Below, one piece after another: positions 63,829-64,000 of a stretch of DNA of 64,000 nt. The number at the start of each line of letters is the position of its first letter. Position 1 is the first letter of the stretch. Source of the stretch: Thiothrix unzii (GTDB lineage Bacteria; Pseudomonadota; Gammaproteobacteria; Thiotrichales; Thiotrichaceae); NCBI RefSeq assembly GCF_017901175.1, contig NZ_CP072793.1:3348001-3412000 (forward strand), read 5' to 3'. The notes under the pieces were generated by a model, which did not search any database, was not told the origin of the DNA, and saw only the letters and a list, made by a program, of their open reading frames with translations. The position numbers and the translations under genes were made by a program.

Positions 63829-64000
63829 GATTACCTCCTCTCTAACAGAAATATCACTATCGAAGCCCGGACCCAAGCGAAGGTGAAGTGCTGCGCGATC
63901 ACAACCAGCCCCTTTGCGCATTGAGATATGTCAAGACTTGGAATCGCAGCTTAACCGATTGTTTCCACTCACGCAAAAAAAACTTAATGAAATGAAGTAT
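63829..64000 (-). promoter_or_regulatory. Upstream region of soxX
   Basis: Non-coding DNA before soxX up to the window end. No inverted repeat or clear -35/-10 pair was found; the segment near 63970-64000 is A-rich. It presumably holds the soxXYZA promoter, but the site cannot be placed. Confidence 0.35.

Overview
The window reads as the chromosome of a sulfur-oxidising gammaproteobacterium that stores sulfur globules, most like Thiothrix or a close relative. This is inferred from gene content; no database was searched. The evidence is a periplasmic Sox thiosulfate-oxidation set (soxX, soxYZ twice, soxA, soxB) with no soxCD in view, the cytoplasmic sulfite-to-sulfate route (sat, aprBA), and the electron-transfer module qmoA-qmoB-hdrC-hdrB. 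There are no rRNA, tRNA, CRISPR or prophage genes.

Layout. 1-1.6 kb: the visibly AT-richer end of an accessory module (a DUF3696-type ATPase plus a protein with a RelE/Gp49-like tail). 1.6-5.6 kb: glycogen synthase and phosphorylase. 5.6-7.3 kb: a thioredoxin-fold protein and an MBL hydrolase. 7.6-11.5 kb: sat, aprB, aprA. 11.6-17.2 kb: adenylate kinase, an SlyD-like PPIase, PPi-dependent phosphofructokinase, an RRM protein, a phosphoesterase and an FKBP lipoprotein. 17.2-22.3 kb: qmoAB-hdrCB on the minus strand. 22.7-24.7 kb: proton-pumping pyrophosphatase. 24.8-27.9 kb: an unknown protein, a CNNM/CBS membrane protein and an SH3 protein. 28-32.4 kb: a compact four-gene operon around a ketosynthase fused to a haem-oxygenase-like diiron domain, ending in a membrane fatty-acid hydroxylase. 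32.4-40 kb: cobalamin genes (cobU, cobT, cobS, cobO) with a hipBA toxin-antitoxin module between cobT and cobS. 40-47.5 kb: ordinary housekeeping genes (ubiD, a UbiA-type prenyltransferase, truD, bioF, tusA-like, dapF, DUF484, xerC). 48.2-49.3 kb: an insertion sequence that has cut a small lipoprotein gene, with a clear target duplication. 49.6-54.3 kb: ankyrin, DUF815 and membrane proteins, lipA, a GNAT. 54.4-64 kb: the sulfur region, with soxB, an ECF sigma/anti-sigma pair, a VapC-type module, DUF4395, DsrE-like and SoxH-like proteins, and duplicated soxYZ around soxA and soxX.

How the parts work together. Sox proteins oxidise thiosulfate in the periplasm; without SoxCD the sulfane sulfur would be stored as globules and later oxidised in the cytoplasm to sulfite. 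AprBA joins sulfite to AMP, passing electrons to the Qmo/Hdr module, and Sat converts APS plus pyrophosphate to ATP and sulfate. Sat, the PPi-dependent phosphofructokinase and the proton-pumping pyrophosphatase all turn over PPi, and adenylate kinase lies just downstream of aprA, so energy metabolism here seems arranged around PPi and AMP.

The most unusual items are the anti-sigma factor whose periplasmic part looks like a DsrE sulfur-trafficking domain, encoded next to soxB, and the ketosynthase::diiron fusion operon at 28-32.4 kb.
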